Source of the DNA: Cronobacter malonaticus LMG 23826 | GTDB lineage: Bacteria > Pseudomonadota > Gammaproteobacteria > Enterobacterales > Enterobacteriaceae | Assembly: GCF_001277215.2 (NCBI RefSeq) | Contig: NZ_CP013940.1 | Span: forward strand, 3,224,001-3,288,000 | Length of the DNA stretch: 64,000 bases | Direction of reading: 5' to 3' | Shown: positions 49,998 to 63,707 of the stretch, piece after piece | How positions within the stretch are numbered: position 1 is the stretch's first letter | How the letters are laid out: the number at the start of each line of letters is the position of its first letter | Notes under the pieces: model-generated | Seen by the model: only the letters and a program-made list of their open reading frames with translations | Told to the model about the DNA's origin: nothing | Database searches by the model: none | Translations under genes and position numbers: made by a program

Positions 49998-51779
49998 TTA
50001 CAGCGCGTCCCAGGCATCCTGCCAGTTAAGGCCAGCGCCTGGCTCATAGTAGGCCGGCGCTACGCTGCACCAGCCGCCTGCCGGGAACGGTTTGCACTGG
50101 TAGAGCGCGCCCTGGTTGAGCACAATATCGCCTGGCTTCCAGCTCTGGCTGGCGGTCCACGACGGATAACTTACCGGGCCTGCGTCCGGCGTTTTGGCTT
50201 TCGCTTTCACGTTGAGGATATAGCTGGTGGTGTCGCTCAGTTTACCGTCGTCCACTTTCAGGCTGATGGTGTACTGCGCGTCGCTGGCGCTCTCTGGTAC
50301 GTTGAAAGTTACCACGCTCTTATCTTTGCCGCTCAGCGTCTGCCCGGTTTGCGCCATCCAGGTGTAGGTCAGCGCATCGCCGTTCGCATCACTGGAGCCC
50401 GTCGCGCTCAGCGAGACTTTGCTGCCCGCGTCAACCGCGCCCACCGGACCGCTGATGCGCGCTACGGGCGCGACGTTTGCGGAAGGCGTCGGAGACGGTT
50501 GCGGCTGCGGCTGCGGCTGCGGTTGAGGAGCAGGCTGCGGCGCGGGCGTGGTGCCGCCGGAGGCGTCGTTAACGATGTTCACGTTAAAGTGGTTCTGCAC
50601 GCATTTGGCGTAATCCCCCTCTTTGAACGCGCTGAACGGCGTCTGGTAGCCCACCAGCTGACAGGCATAAGCCTGACCGTCCGGCGTTGTGGTGCTCCAG
50701 CTCCAGTCCATTTCCCAGTAAATTGGTAGCGCACCTGCGCCACCCGCGTCAAACTGCTTCATTTTCTTACAGCCGAGCACTTCATCCGCCGGGACCGGCA
50801 CCTTCAGGTATTTAGCAAACTCTTTGTAATAGGCGATACGGTTGAGCGACTGGGCGTTTTCCGCGTCGCCGCCACACTCGACACCACCGTTGATTATCTG
50901 GATAGTCACGCCGAAACCGGGTACCAGCCCGCTCTCTTTGTCGTGTTCGTTCGGCACCCAGGTGCCGTCAATCACATGCAGCATGCCGGGCTTAGGCGGC
51001 TGCGGATAAACAAAGAAAAAGATCGCGCTGGCGAGATTCAGCCAGGTATCGGCGACCATTTCTGGTTTATCAAGCAGCGGACGGACATCGCCATACATGG
51101 CGTCAGAGAACGGCCCGTAGTTGTAGTTATAGGAGAGCTGCTTGGCGCCGCGCCCGAAATAACTCATGTAATCGCCGTCTTTATCTTTACCGCAGGGCCA
51201 GGTCTGCCCCTGCCAGGTGTCCGGGTTACATTCGCCGTTATAGCCGCCCTTTTGTCCTTCGGTCCAGCCCATTTCGCGCAGATAAACCAGCGCCTGCCGC
51301 CACTCCGGCTGCTCGCGCCAGCTCTCATGACCGCCGGTCTCCTGCGCGAAGTGCGCAAACATGGTGGCGAGCGATTTGCGGCAGATGGCGTCGGCGTCGC
51401 GTCCGTCGCTGTAGCTGCCGCATACCGCCGGGAATTTGCCGACGGCTTTCAGAAAGTTGTTATAGGTGTATTCCGGCGCGCGTAGCGGAAAGAGATACTC
51501 CCAGTCCTGAGCGCTCAGGATTTTCTCGACCCGTTTGACGTTATCCGGGTTCGCGGCGCGCCCCGGCGCAATCTGCTCGACCTGCGCGTTATCCAGCGTG
51601 CGGATAGCGTTTTTTACCGACTGCATCAGTGGAAAATTGGTCAGCTCCTGCTCTTTCTTCGTGAGGTCGCTGGCGTTAAGGGTGTAAGGCGCACTGCTGC
51701 TGAGCAGCGGCGCGGCCAGCGCCTGAGCGCCTGCAAGAACCCCTGCGGCACCAATCGCCGCGATTTTTGCTATTTCCAT
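49998..51779 (-). CDS. Secreted chitinase, glycoside hydrolase family 19
   Basis: A 593-residue secreted enzyme that should hydrolyse chitin between N-acetylglucosamine units. A signal peptide of about 23 residues (EIAKIAAIGAAGVLAGAQALA) is followed by the GH19 domain, about 70-395. Catalytic glutamate is in FAHFAQETGGHE; YFGRGAKQLSYNYNYGPF is the second family signature. A linker rich in Pro and Gln (about 412-435) leads to a PKD-like domain, about 436-525 (GSSDANGDALTYTW), and a C-terminal chitin-binding CBM5/12 domain (YPSWTASQSWKPGDIVLNQG to WQDAWDAL). It is inserted between ldcC and accA, which adjoin in E. coli. Its own promoter would lie in the 163 bases before accA's stop. Confidence 0.95.
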   Translation of the reverse strand: MEIAKIAAIGAAGVLAGAQALAAPLLSSSAPYTLNASDLTKKEQELTNFPLMQSVKNAIRTLDNAQVEQIAPGRAANPDNVKRVEKILSAQDWEYLFPLRAPEYTYNNFLKAVGKFPAVCGSYSDGRDADAICRKSLATMFAHFAQETGGHESWREQPEWRQALVYLREMGWTEGQKGGYNGECNPDTWQGQTWPCGKDKDGDYMSYFGRGAKQLSYNYNYGPFSDAMYGDVRPLLDKPEMVADTWLNLASAIFFFVYPQPPKPGMLHVIDGTWVPNEHDKESGLVPGFGVTIQIINGGVECGGDAENAQSLNRIAYYKEFAKYLKVPVPADEVLGCKKMKQFDAGGAGALPIYWEMDWSWSTTTPDGQAYACQLVGYQTPFSAFKEGDYAKCVQNHFNVNIVNDASGGTTPAPQPAPQPQPQPQPQPSPTPSANVAPVARISGPVGAVDAGSKVSLSATGSSDANGDALTYTWMAQTGQTLSGKDKSVVTFNVPESASDAQYTISLKVDDGKLSDTTSYILNVKAKAKTPDAGPVSYPSWTASQSWKPGDIVLNQGALYQCKPFPAGGWCSVAPAYYEPGAGLNWQDAWDAL

Positions 51780-51892
51780 TCCGGTGTCCCCTTGTGGTTG
51801 TGGATCACCTGCGAGTGTAGAAAGGGAAAAAGACGCGTCATCTCACGTTAAATCACTGCAAAAATCACATTTCATCAGCGGCGCGCGGCCAT

Positions 51893-51916
51893 AAAAAAGG
51901 GCCGCTTTCGCGACCC
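51893..51916 (-). terminator. Terminator of accA
   Basis: Minus strand GGGTCGC-GAAA-GCGGCCC followed by TTTTTTAT, 26 bases after the accA stop. It closes the long lpx-dnaE-accA block before the chitinase gene. Confidence 0.85.
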
Positions 51917-51942
51917 TCATTGAGATTTTTATCTGCCGTTTA

Positions 51943-52902
51943 TCAGGCGTAACCGTAGCTCATCAGACGCTGATAGCGGCGGTTGAGCAGATCGTCTTTG
52001 CTCAGCACGTCGAGATCGGCGAGGTCTGCCAGCAGCTGTGTTTTCAACGACTGCGCCATGGCTTCCGGGTTGCGGTGCGCGCCACCCAGCGGTTCCGGGA
52101 TCACGCTGTCGATAAGCTTCAGCTCTTTCAGGCGCGGCGCGATGATGCCCATCGCTTCCGCCGCGAGCGGCGCTTTATCGGCGCTTTTCCAGAGAATGGA
52201 GGCACAGCCTTCTGGTGAGATAACGGAATAGGTGCTGTATTGCAGCATATTCACTTTATCGCCAACGCCGATAGCCAGCGCGCCGCCGGAGCCGCCTTCA
52301 CCGATAACGGTGCAGATAACCGGCACTTTCAGGCGAGACATTTCACGCAGGTTGCGGGCGATAGCCTCAGACTGACCGCGCTCTTCCGCGCCCACGCCCG
52401 GATATGCGCCCGGGGTGTCGATGAAAGTGATGATTGGCATGTTGAAACGCTCAGCCATTTCCATCAGGCGCAGCGCCTTACGGTAACCTTCCGGGGCGGG
52501 CATACCAAAGTTACGACGGATTTTCTCTTTGGTTTCACGGCCTTTCTGGTGGCCGATGATCATCACCGGACGTCCATCCAGACGCGCGATGCCGCCGACG
52601 ATAGCTTTGTCGTCAGCGTAAGCGCGATCGCCTGCCAGTTCGTCAAATTCGTCAAACGCCAGGCGGACATAATCCAGGGTGTACGGACGCTGTGGATGAC
52701 GCGCCAGCTGGGCAATCTGCCATGCGCCGAGATCGGCAAAGATTTTGCGAGTCAGTTCTACGCTTTTTTCACGCAGACGATGCACTTCTTCGTCGATGTT
52801 AATATCCAGTTTCTCATCCTGACGGCTAACCGCAGTCAGGGAATCGATTTTCGCTTCCAGCTCTGCAATCGGCTGTTCAAAATCAAGGAAATTCAGACTC
52901 AT
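51943..52902 (-). CDS. accA: Acetyl-CoA carboxylase carboxyltransferase subunit alpha
   Basis: With AccD it transfers CO2 from carboxybiotin to acetyl-CoA, giving malonyl-CoA for fatty-acid synthesis. It has 319 residues, equal to E. coli. It has the crotonase-like carboxyltransferase fold, with [21 protein letters not shown] core ([12 protein letters not shown]), [22 protein letters not shown] and [19 protein letters not shown] forming the acyl-CoA and biotin sites. It is the last gene of the block. Upstream of its start lies a degenerate copy of the dnaE 3' end, so the gap to dnaE is 103 bases. Confidence 0.98.
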   Translation of the reverse strand: MSLNFLDFEQPIAELEAKIDSLTAVSRQDEKLDINIDEEVHRLREKSVELTRKIFADLGAWQIAQLARHPQRPYTLDYVRLAFDEFDELAGDRAYADDKAIVGGIARLDGRPVMIIGHQKGRETKEKIRRNFGMPAPEGYRKALRLMEMAERFNMPIITFIDTPGAYPGVGAEERGQSEAIARNLREMSRLKVPVICTVIGEGGSGGALAIGVGDKVNMLQYSTYSVISPEGCASILWKSADKAPLAAEAMGIIAPRLKELKLIDSVIPEPLGGAHRNPEAMAQSLKTQLLADLADLDVLSKDDLLNRRYQRLMSYGYA

Positions 52903-52916
52903 AGTATTCCTGTATT

Positions 52917-52966
52917 AGTCAAACTCCAGTTCCACCTGCTCCGAACCTGGCAGGCCACGCGGATTG
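52917..52966 (-). pseudogene. Degenerate copy of the last codons of dnaE
   Basis: About 50 bases that match the dnaE 3' end at 53008-53057 with six differences; the first 25 (plus-strand order) are identical. The copy translates [14 protein letters not shown] then TAA, against [14 protein letters not shown] then TGA in dnaE. It lies 14 bases before the accA start and cannot be translated alone. Confidence 0.85.
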
Positions 52967-53005
52967 AATCCAGCGATTCAGGGGCCTGGCACCTGATGCA
53001 ACGCA

Positions 53006-56488
<3,483 letters not shown>

Positions 56489-56517
56489 TTCTGTTTCCGG
56501 TTAACTCTGTTTCGTCG

Positions 56518-57114
56518 TTAAGAGGCAATGCCCAGCGCGCGTCTGACCGGCGCAAAGCTACGCCGATGATGCGCCGTCGCGCCGTGCTCGGCAAGCCGCT
56601 CAAGGTGAAAGGCGGTCGGATAGCCCTTGTGCTGAGCAAATCCATACTGAGGAAAGGTGAGATCCAGTTCAGCCATTTCCGCATCGCGCGTTACTTTAGC
56701 CAGTATCGACGCGGCGCTGATTTCCGCCACGCGGCTGTCGCCTTTGACGACGGCCATGCTCGGCATTGGCAAGGCCGGGCAGCGGTTGCCGTCTATTAGC
56801 ACATATTCCGGCGTGACGGCAAGCCCCGCCACGGCGCGCTGCATGGCGAGCATCGTGGCGTGAAGAATATTCAGCTCGTCAATCTCGTGCGGTTCCGCGC
56901 GCCCGAGGCTCCAGGCGATCGCCTTCTCTTTGATCTCATCGAACAGCGCGAGGCGACGTTTTTCAGACAGCTTTTTAGAATCCGCCAGCCCGACGATGGG
57001 CTTGAGCGGATCGAGGATCACCGCAGCGGTGACTACAGCGCCGACCAGCGGGCCGCGACCCACTTCATCAACGCCCGCCACCAGATACGTGTGGGGATAG
57101 ATAAATTCCATCAT
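56518..57114 (-). CDS. rnhB: Ribonuclease HII
   Basis: Cuts RNA-DNA hybrids and starts removal of single ribonucleotides in DNA. It has 198 residues (E. coli 198). The catalytic acids are in [14 protein letters not shown] (Asp16, Glu17), [12 protein letters not shown] and [12 protein letters not shown] (Asp near 126). The start overlaps lpxB by four bases and the stop lies 29 bases before dnaE, so it is in the lpx-dnaE transcription unit. Confidence 0.97.
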   Translation of the reverse strand: MMEFIYPHTYLVAGVDEVGRGPLVGAVVTAAVILDPLKPIVGLADSKKLSEKRRLALFDEIKEKAIAWSLGRAEPHEIDELNILHATMLAMQRAVAGLAVTPEYVLIDGNRCPALPMPSMAVVKGDSRVAEISAASILAKVTRDAEMAELDLTFPQYGFAQHKGYPTAFHLERLAEHGATAHHRRSFAPVRRALGIAS

Positions 57115-58253
57115 TGCGCCAGTTCCAGCACCGCGTCCGCCGCCTGTTCATCGGCATTACAGCGGATCTGCTGATGCAGTTTACGGAAAGTGTCGTGCAT
57201 CTCATGGCTCTGCTTACCGTCAGCGAGCAGCGGCAACAGCGCGTCGGCGAGTTTCTGCGGCTCGCAGTCATCCTGGAGCAGCTCTTTCACCAGTTCGCGC
57301 CCTGCCAGCAGATTAGGCAGCGACACAAATTCAGTTTTCACCAGCCGTTTCGCAAGCCAGAAGGTGAACGGCTTCATGCGATAACCGACGACCATCGGGC
57401 ATTTCGCCAGCATACATTCGAGCGCAGCGGTGCCAGAGGCAAGCAGCGCCGCATCGCTTGCGATCATCGCTTCGCGCGCGTGACCGTCAAGCAGATGCGC
57501 GGTCAGCTCTGGCGCGACTTCCGCTTTGATGCGCTCGAACTGCTCGCGCCGCTTCGCATTGACCAGCGGCACGACGATTTCGAGATCCGGGTAATGTTCG
57601 CGTAAGCGCTGCGCGGTTTTCAGGAAGTCGGCGCTCAGCATCTCGACTTCCGCGCTACGGCTGCCTGGCAGCAGCGCCAGACAGCGGGCGTCGTGGGCGA
57701 TACCCAGCACATCACGCGCCGCGTTTTTATCCGGGTCCAGCGGCATCGCATCCGCCATGGTATGGCCGATAAAGCGACACGGAACGTTAAATTTTTCATA
57801 AAACGCTTTTTCGAAAGGCAGAAACGCGAGCACCAGATCGGTGGCTCTGCCTATTTTGAAAACGCGTTTCTGGCGCCAGGCCCAGACAGAGGGGCTGACG
57901 TAGTGAATGGTGCGAATGCCCTGTTTTTTCAGGTTGCCTTCCAGCGTGATGTTGAAATCCGGCGCGTCGATACCGACAAACACATCCGGTTTCAGCGCGG
58001 TAAAGCGCTCGGTGAGATCGGCGCGGATATGCAGCAGGCGGCGGAGGCGGCCCAGCACTTCCACAATCCCCATCACGGCCAGTTCTTCCATCTCATACCA
58101 GGCTTCGCAGCCTTCGGCCTGCATACGCGGGCCCGCGACGCCGACAAAACGCGCATTCGGCACGCGCGCTTTGAGGGCACGGATGAGACCAGCACCAAGA
58201 ATATCGCCGGAGGTTTCTCCGGCGACCAGGGCAATCGTCAGCGGACGGGTCAT
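57111..58253 (-). CDS. lpxB: Lipid-A-disaccharide synthase
   Basis: Glycosyltransferase (GT19) at the inner membrane joining UDP-diacylglucosamine and lipid X to form lipid A disaccharide. It has 380 residues (E. coli 382). Recognisable parts are [16 protein letters not shown] at the N-terminus, [20 protein letters not shown] segment ([14 protein letters not shown]), [10 protein letters not shown] and [11 protein letters not shown]. It overlaps lpxA by one base and rnhB by four, typical of the coupled lpxD-fabZ-lpxA-lpxB-rnhB run. Confidence 0.97.
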   Translation of the reverse strand: MTRPLTIALVAGETSGDILGAGLIRALKARVPNARFVGVAGPRMQAEGCEAWYEMEELAVMGIVEVLGRLRRLLHIRADLTERFTALKPDVFVGIDAPDFNITLEGNLKKQGIRTIHYVSPSVWAWRQKRVFKIGRATDLVLAFLPFEKAFYEKFNVPCRFIGHTMADAMPLDPDKNAARDVLGIAHDARCLALLPGSRSAEVEMLSADFLKTAQRLREHYPDLEIVVPLVNAKRREQFERIKAEVAPELTAHLLDGHAREAMIASDAALLASGTAALECMLAKCPMVVGYRMKPFTFWLAKRLVKTEFVSLPNLLAGRELVKELLQDDCEPQKLADALLPLLADGKQSHEMHDTFRKLHQQIRCNADEQAADAVLELAQ

Positions 58254-59041
58254 TAACGAATCAGACCACGCGTGGAGCGGGCGAAGAAATCGTAGAACGG
58301 CTGCACTTCAGGATGCTTTGCGGCAATCTCTGCGATTTCCGGCTTCACTTCGTCCAGCGTCTTACCGCTGCGATAAAGCAGCTTGTAAGCGTTACGGATA
58401 GCGTGCAGCGCTTCTTTGCTGAAGCCGCGACGCTTAAGCCCTTCGATGTTCACACCGAACGGGGTCGCGTGGTTGCCCTGCGCGATGACGTAAGGCGGCA
58501 CGTCCTGCGCGACGCCGGAGCAGCCGCCGACCATCACGTGCGCCCCGATGATGCAGAACTGATGCACGGCCGTCATGCCGCCGATGATAGCGAAATCATC
58601 CACGGAAACATGCCCGGCAAGCGTAGCGTTATTGGCAAGAATGCAGCGATTGCCTACTGTGCAGTCATGCGCGACGTGCGCGTTGATCATCAGCAGGTTG
58701 TCGCTGCCCACCTTCGTCAGACCACCACCCTGTGCCGTGCCACGATGAATGGTGACGCTTTCGCGGATGCGATTGCGATCGCCAATTTCGACGCGGGTCG
58801 GTTCGCCAGCATATTTCAGATCCTGGTTTACCTCGCCGATGGACGCGAACTGATAAATCTCGTTATCGCGACCAATCGTGGTGTGACCATTCACGACAAC
58901 ATGCGATTTCAGTACAGTACCTTCACCGATTTTGACATCAGGGCCGACAATACAAAACGGACCAATGTGGGCGTTAGCACCGATAACGGCGCCCTCTTCC
59001 ACAATGGCGGTGGGATGAATAAAGGCGGTCTTCTCAATCAC
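58253..59041 (-). CDS. lpxA: UDP-N-acetylglucosamine acyltransferase
   Basis: First step of lipid A synthesis: moves 3-hydroxymyristate from ACP to the 3-OH of UDP-GlcNAc. It has 262 residues, as in E. coli. A left-handed beta-helix is built from hexapeptide repeats (about 10-185; for example [16 protein letters not shown]). The catalytic His is in [13 protein letters not shown] (near 125). A C-terminal helical domain carries [14 protein letters not shown]. Three bases separate it from fabZ. Confidence 0.98.
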   Translation of the reverse strand: MIEKTAFIHPTAIVEEGAVIGANAHIGPFCIVGPDVKIGEGTVLKSHVVVNGHTTIGRDNEIYQFASIGEVNQDLKYAGEPTRVEIGDRNRIRESVTIHRGTAQGGGLTKVGSDNLLMINAHVAHDCTVGNRCILANNATLAGHVSVDDFAIIGGMTAVHQFCIIGAHVMVGGCSGVAQDVPPYVIAQGNHATPFGVNIEGLKRRGFSKEALHAIRNAYKLLYRSGKTLDEVKPEIAEIAAKHPEVQPFYDFFARSTRGLIR

Positions 59042-59044
59042 GTA

Positions 59045-59500
59045 TCAGGCCTCCCGGCTCCGTGCACACATCATGGTGGCTTCACACACCACTTTACCGT
59101 CAACCAGCGCGACGCCTTTGAAGCGGGTCACTCCACGGCGCGTTTTTTCAAAGGTAACTTCCATCACCATCTGGTCGCCTGGCACGACAGGGCGCTTAAA
59201 GCGCGCTTCATCAATGCCTGCAAAATAGTAAAGTTCACCCGGTTCCAGTTTGCCAACGCTTTTGAATGCCAGAATGCCGGTGGCCTGTGCCATGGCTTCT
59301 AAAATCAACACGCCCGGAAAAATGGGTTTACCAGGAAAGTGACCCTGGAAAAAAGGCTCGTTTACAGAGACATTTTTTACTGCGCGTAGAAAACGACCTT
59401 CCTCAAAATCCAGCACGCGATCCACCAGCAGGAATGGATAACGGTGCGGCAGAAGCTCTAAAATCTCTTCAATGTGCAGAGTATGAGTTTCAGTAGTCAA
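59045..59500 (-). CDS. fabZ: 3-hydroxyacyl-ACP dehydratase FabZ
   Basis: Dehydrates 3-hydroxyacyl-ACP in fatty-acid elongation and competes with LpxA and LpxD for the same 3-hydroxymyristoyl-ACP. It has 151 residues, as in E. coli. The hot-dog fold carries the catalytic His and Glu in [20 protein letters not shown] (His54, Glu68). The N-terminus [20 protein letters not shown] is conserved. It sits between lpxD and lpxA; the gap to lpxD, 116 bases, contains a long hairpin. Confidence 0.98.
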   Translation of the reverse strand: MTTETHTLHIEEILELLPHRYPFLLVDRVLDFEEGRFLRAVKNVSVNEPFFQGHFPGKPIFPGVLILEAMAQATGILAFKSVGKLEPGELYYFAGIDEARFKRPVVPGDQMVMEVTFEKTRRGVTRFKGVALVDGKVVCEATMMCARSREA

Positions 59501-59545
59501 AATACTCTTCCTGTCTAAAAATATACTGAATGGGCAATAATAACA

Positions 59546-59579
59546 CGGCCTGCGGCGATTCTGGATCGCTTGCAGGCCG
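59546..59579. repeat. Long hairpin in the lpxD-fabZ gap
   Basis: CGGCCTGC / GCAGGCCG outer stem with an inner CGAT / ATCG stem, about 40 bases after lpxD. There is no T run, so it is not a clear terminator. It may be an mRNA processing or stability structure. Confidence 0.55.
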
Positions 59580-59616
59580 CGGTTCTGTTGGCGGGCAGGC
59601 TTTATATACCGGCGAG

Positions 59617-60642
59617 TTAATCTTGCTGAGTGACTTTACGCTCAACTGCTTTTAAGCGTTTGTTCATTTCATCAATATTCATCACCAGCGCCGCCGTTTT
59701 GCGCCACACTTTGTTCGGTTGCAGCGGTATGCCTGAAGAGTAGACCCCAGGTTCAGTAATAGGACGCATGACCATCCCCATCCCTGTTACCGTTACTTTA
59801 TCGCAGATTTCCATATGGCCATTGATCACGCTGGCACCGCCAATCATGCAATAGCGGCCAATTTTCAGGCTGCCAGCCATGATAACGCCGCCTGCGACCG
59901 CCGTATTGTCGCCAATCACGACGTTATGTGCAATCTGGCACTGATTATCAATGATCACGCCATTGCCGATAATCGTGTCGTCGAGCGCGCCGCGGTCAAT
60001 CGTGGTACAGGCACCAATCTCAACGCGATCGCCGATAATAACGCGGCCAAGCTGCGGAATTTTAACCCAATTGCCGCGATCGTTAGCGTAGCCGAAACCG
60101 TCGGCACCGATGACGGTGCTGGACTGGATCAGGCAGTTTTCGCCAATCTGAATATCGTGATAAATACTGACGTTCGCCCACAGGCGAGTACCGGCACCAA
60201 GTTTGCTGTTTTTACCGACGAAACAGCCAGGGCCGATAACGACGTTGTCGCCAAGCTCGACGCCGGATTCAATCACAGCGTTAGCGCCAACGGCCACGTT
60301 ATTGCCAAGCCGCGCGGAGGCATCAATCACCGCGCTCGGCGCGATGCTGGACGCTGGCTGCGGCGTGGTATCAAGAATCTGAGCCATACGCGCGTAAGTC
60401 AGGTAGGGATTTTTCACTACCAGCGCGGCGCTGTTGGCAAAAGGAAGATCGGCCTCGGTCATTACGACCGCAGAAGCCTGGCAGTGCGCCAGTTGTTCAC
60501 GGTAACGCGGATTTACCATGAACGTGATTTGCCCTTCCTGCGCAGATTGCATGGAAGCGACGCCGGTGATGGCGATATCGCCATCACCGTGTAACTCCGC
60601 ATCCAACTGCTGGGCTAAATCAGCCAGTCGAATTGAAGGCAT
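59617..60642 (-). CDS. lpxD: UDP-3-O-(3-hydroxymyristoyl)glucosamine N-acyltransferase
   Basis: Third step of lipid A synthesis, adding 3-hydroxymyristate to the 2-amine. It has 341 residues, as in E. coli. The N-terminal uridine-binding domain, about 1-100 ([14 protein letters not shown]), precedes a hexapeptide-repeat beta-helix (about 100-290) with the catalytic His in [14 protein letters not shown] (near 239). A C-terminal helix ([17 protein letters not shown]) binds ACP. It starts three bases after skp. Confidence 0.98.
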   Translation of the reverse strand: MPSIRLADLAQQLDAELHGDGDIAITGVASMQSAQEGQITFMVNPRYREQLAHCQASAVVMTEADLPFANSAALVVKNPYLTYARMAQILDTTPQPASSIAPSAVIDASARLGNNVAVGANAVIESGVELGDNVVIGPGCFVGKNSKLGAGTRLWANVSIYHDIQIGENCLIQSSTVIGADGFGYANDRGNWVKIPQLGRVIIGDRVEIGACTTIDRGALDDTIIGNGVIIDNQCQIAHNVVIGDNTAVAGGVIMAGSLKIGRYCMIGGASVINGHMEICDKVTVTGMGMVMRPITEPGVYSSGIPLQPNKVWRKTAALVMNIDEMNKRLKAVERKVTQQD

Positions 60643-60645
60643 TAC

Positions 60646-61140
60646 TTATTTAACCTGTTTCAGCACATCGGCGGTGATGTCTTTCACATCGCTGCTGGTG
60701 TAAGCCACAGTATTGGCGTCTACTACCAGATCGATATCTTGGTCAGCAGCCACTTTTTTCACAGCGCTCTGAATGCGAGTCACCAGCTTGCCGCGTTCTT
60801 CGTTGGAACGACGTGCGCGATCCTGTTCAAACTGCTGCGCTTTGCTGGAGAACTCCTGGCGACCTGCCATGACGTCTTTCTCCAGTTTGCTGCGCTCGCT
60901 CGCTTTCATGGTAGAGCCGTCACGCTGCAGACGCTGCATTTTAGCCTGCAGGTCGGTTTCCATGCGCTGCAGTTCGCCGGCACGGCCTTTGAACTCGTTT
61001 TCCAGCGTTTTAGAAACGCCAGTGCTCTGTGCAACCTGCTGGAACAGATTACCCATGTTAACTACAGCGATCTTGTCAGCAGCCTGAGCTGATGCTGCCA
61101 TTGCCAGGCCAAGACCTGCAGCGAATAACCACTTTTTCAC
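60646..61140 (-). CDS. skp: Periplasmic chaperone Skp
   Basis: Trimeric periplasmic chaperone that holds unfolded outer-membrane proteins for delivery to BamA. It has 164 residues from GTG 61140, with AAGGAG seven bases upstream; the frame extends 26 codons further, into the bamA-skp gap, without family similarity. The signal peptide is about 20 residues ([19 protein letters not shown]). The rest is mainly two long coiled-coil arms (about 45-130) rich in Lys, Glu and Gln, and the C-terminus ends [12 protein letters not shown]. It lies between bamA and lpxD. Confidence 0.97.
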   Translation of the reverse strand: MKKWLFAAGLGLAMAASAQAADKIAVVNMGNLFQQVAQSTGVSKTLENEFKGRAGELQRMETDLQAKMQRLQRDGSTMKASERSKLEKDVMAGRQEFSSKAQQFEQDRARRSNEERGKLVTRIQSAVKKVAADQDIDLVVDANTVAYTSSDVKDITADVLKQVK

Positions 61141-61198
61141 AATAAACTCCTTACCATCCCATATGTGCCCGAGAGCACTATTCTTTGCGTGGCCCGGA

Positions 61199-61217
61199 TG
61201 CGTGCTATGCGCACGCA
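61199..61217. repeat. Small hairpin in the bamA-skp gap
   Basis: TGCGTGC / GCACGCA with a 5-base loop, 45 bases after the bamA stop and 59 bases before skp. It lacks a T run, so it would attenuate rather than fully end transcription, if active. Confidence 0.5.
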
Positions 61218-61262
61218 CCGAAAGTCATCGCGACTGCTAAACGCATTCCCTTGTAATGAACA

Positions 61263-63677
61263 TTACCAGGTCTTGCCAATATTGAACTGGAACTGCTCTG
61301 CTTTGTCTCCGTCATATTTCTTGAACGGCTGGGCATACGAGAATACCAGCGGCCCAAGCGGAGACATCCATTGTAACGCAATACCTGCAGACATACGGAT
61401 GTTGCTCGGATCGCTATAATCCGGAACGCCCGCCGCACGCATCGCTGCGGTGTTCTCCCAGTTGGTATCCCAGACGGTGCCCGCGTCGGCGAACAGCGAA
61501 GTACGCACGGAGTTCGCGTATTTCTCGCTCAGGAACGGCGTCGGGGTAATAAACTCAAGGCTTGCCACACCCATCGCGTTACCGCCCACCGCATCATCGG
61601 AAGAACAGTAGCCGCCTGCCGCTTTGTCACAGTTATCCAGACCCGGGCCGCTGTAATAAACCGCTTTAGGACCGATGTTATTGGACTGGAAACCACGCAC
61701 GGTGCTGGAACCACCCGCATAGAAGTTTTCATAGAACGGCATCTCTTTGCCGCTCAGGCCATCGCCGTAACCCCAGCGTGTACGTCCCAGAACCACCCAT
61801 TTGTGGTCTTCATCGATAGGCACATAGGTCGCCGTATCGAGCGTGAGTTTATAGAACTCGTTATCCGAGCCTGGAATCGTCACTTTACCGTTCAGGTTTA
61901 CACGAGAACCCGACGTCGGGAAGAAGCCACGGTCAAGATGGTTGTAAGTCCAGCCGTAGTTCAGCGTGAAGTCGTCCGCCGAGAAACCATTGTCATCGGA
62001 TGTCGTTTTCGCACTCTGGCCTAAGGAATCCAGGTAACGCCACATCGCCACCTGCGGTTCCATATTCGACAGGTCATTGTGCACGTAACCTAAGCCTAAG
62101 CGCAGCGTGTTGTATTCGTTAACCGGGAAGCCCAGCGTCCCATCCACACCATAGCTTTTGTTGGTGTAGGAGGAGAGATCGGCATCATCCGCTTTAAAGT
62201 CGTTGTAGAAGATGCGCCCGCCGAGGCTCACACCATCGACCGTAAAGTACGGGTTGGTGACGGAGAACTCAGAGTACGTCTGGTAGTCGTTTTTGGTGCC
62301 GTTGATGCCAACGGAGTAACCGGTACCGAGCCAGTTATCCTGCTGCACGCCGACCTGGAAGCTGACGCCGCTTTCGGTGCCGTAGCCTACGCCGAAGTTA
62401 AAGCTGCCGGTGTTACGCTCTTTAACTTTGTAAACCACATCAACCTGATCCGGGCTGCCGGAAACGCGCTGCGTATCCACATCCACGGTCTCGAAATAGC
62501 CGAGACGGTTCAGACGCTCTTTACCCTGGTCAACCAGATCGCTGCCGAGCCACGCGCCTTCCATCTGACGCATTTCACGGCGCAGTACGGCATCTTTGGA
62601 AGTGTCGTTACCTTCAAAGCGGATTTTGCGCACATAGAAACGGTTGCCGGAATCGACATTCACATGCAGCTTAACGGTTTTATCGGCGTCGTTGATTTCC
62701 GGCTGCGTCTGCACACGCGGATACGCATAACCGTAACGGCCAAGCAGTTTTTTAATGTCGTCTTCCATACGGGTCACTTTCGTGCCGTTGTACAGCTCGC
62801 CAGGCTGCATTTTGGTCAGCGACTCAATTTCAGCGGAGTGCCCCGCCAGGTTGCCGCTCACTTCAACGCCGGCAATCTTGTACTGATCGCCTTCGGTCAC
62901 GTTGATAGTGACGTAGATGCCTTTTTTATCTGGCGTCAGGCTGACCTGCGTAGAATCGATATTAAAGCGTGCGTAACCGCGATCGAGGTAGTAGCTTCGC
63001 AGCGTTTCGAGATCGCCCTGAAGCTTTTGCTTCTGGTATTTGCGATCGCCCACCACGTTCCACCACGGCACTTCGTCACGCAGCTGGAAGTTGGAAATCA
63101 GCTCTTCGGTGCTGAACGCACGGTTGCCAACAATATTGATCTGCTGGATTTTGGCGGAGACGCCTTCCTGGAAGACAAGCTTCAGGTCAACGCGGTTACG
63201 CGGCAGAGGCGTGACCACGGCTTTTACGCTGGCGCTGTATTTACCGACGCTGTAGTAAAAGTCTTCCAGACCTTTTTCGATATCGGAAAGCGTGGTGCGG
63301 TCGAGAGATTCACCTACGCGCACGCCAGAGGCTTCGAGGTTCTGCTTGAGCATGTCATCTTTCACCGACTTGTTGCCGGAGAAAGTAATGCTGGCGATCG
63401 TCGGGCGCTCTTTCACCTGAACGAGCAGCGTATCGCCGTCGCGCAGCACCCGCACATCCTCGAAGTTGCCGGAGGCAAACAACGCGCGGATAGTATTACT
63501 GATATCCTCGTCATTTACCGTATCGCCAACGCGAACCGGCATGCTGAGGAGGGCCGCACCAACGGCGACTCGCTGCAGGCCTTCGAAATGAATGTCCTTC
63601 ACTACGAACCCGTCTGCACCGTATACGGTGGCGCTGCTAAACAGCAGCGACGCTATGAGCAACTTTTTCATCGCCAT
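61263..63677 (-). CDS. bamA: Outer-membrane protein assembly factor BamA
   Basis: Essential core of the BAM complex, which folds beta-barrel proteins into the outer membrane. It has 804 residues (E. coli 810). The signal peptide is about 20 residues ([17 protein letters not shown]). Five POTRA domains span about 24-420, and a 16-strand barrel from about 421 ends in the aromatic signal FQFNIGKTW. The lid motif VRGF is in [12 protein letters not shown] (near 655). Surface loop 6 holds a cysteine pair ([10 protein letters not shown]) but is shorter than in E. coli. It lies between rseP and skp. Confidence 0.98.
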   Translation of the reverse strand: MAMKKLLIASLLFSSATVYGADGFVVKDIHFEGLQRVAVGAALLSMPVRVGDTVNDEDISNTIRALFASGNFEDVRVLRDGDTLLVQVKERPTIASITFSGNKSVKDDMLKQNLEASGVRVGESLDRTTLSDIEKGLEDFYYSVGKYSASVKAVVTPLPRNRVDLKLVFQEGVSAKIQQINIVGNRAFSTEELISNFQLRDEVPWWNVVGDRKYQKQKLQGDLETLRSYYLDRGYARFNIDSTQVSLTPDKKGIYVTINVTEGDQYKIAGVEVSGNLAGHSAEIESLTKMQPGELYNGTKVTRMEDDIKKLLGRYGYAYPRVQTQPEINDADKTVKLHVNVDSGNRFYVRKIRFEGNDTSKDAVLRREMRQMEGAWLGSDLVDQGKERLNRLGYFETVDVDTQRVSGSPDQVDVVYKVKERNTGSFNFGVGYGTESGVSFQVGVQQDNWLGTGYSVGINGTKNDYQTYSEFSVTNPYFTVDGVSLGGRIFYNDFKADDADLSSYTNKSYGVDGTLGFPVNEYNTLRLGLGYVHNDLSNMEPQVAMWRYLDSLGQSAKTTSDDNGFSADDFTLNYGWTYNHLDRGFFPTSGSRVNLNGKVTIPGSDNEFYKLTLDTATYVPIDEDHKWVVLGRTRWGYGDGLSGKEMPFYENFYAGGSSTVRGFQSNNIGPKAVYYSGPGLDNCDKAAGGYCSSDDAVGGNAMGVASLEFITPTPFLSEKYANSVRTSLFADAGTVWDTNWENTAAMRAAGVPDYSDPSNIRMSAGIALQWMSPLGPLVFSYAQPFKKYDGDKAEQFQFNIGKTW

Positions 63678-63707
63678 CGTTGTTATGCGTTCTTCCTAAC
63701 CTGCTCT

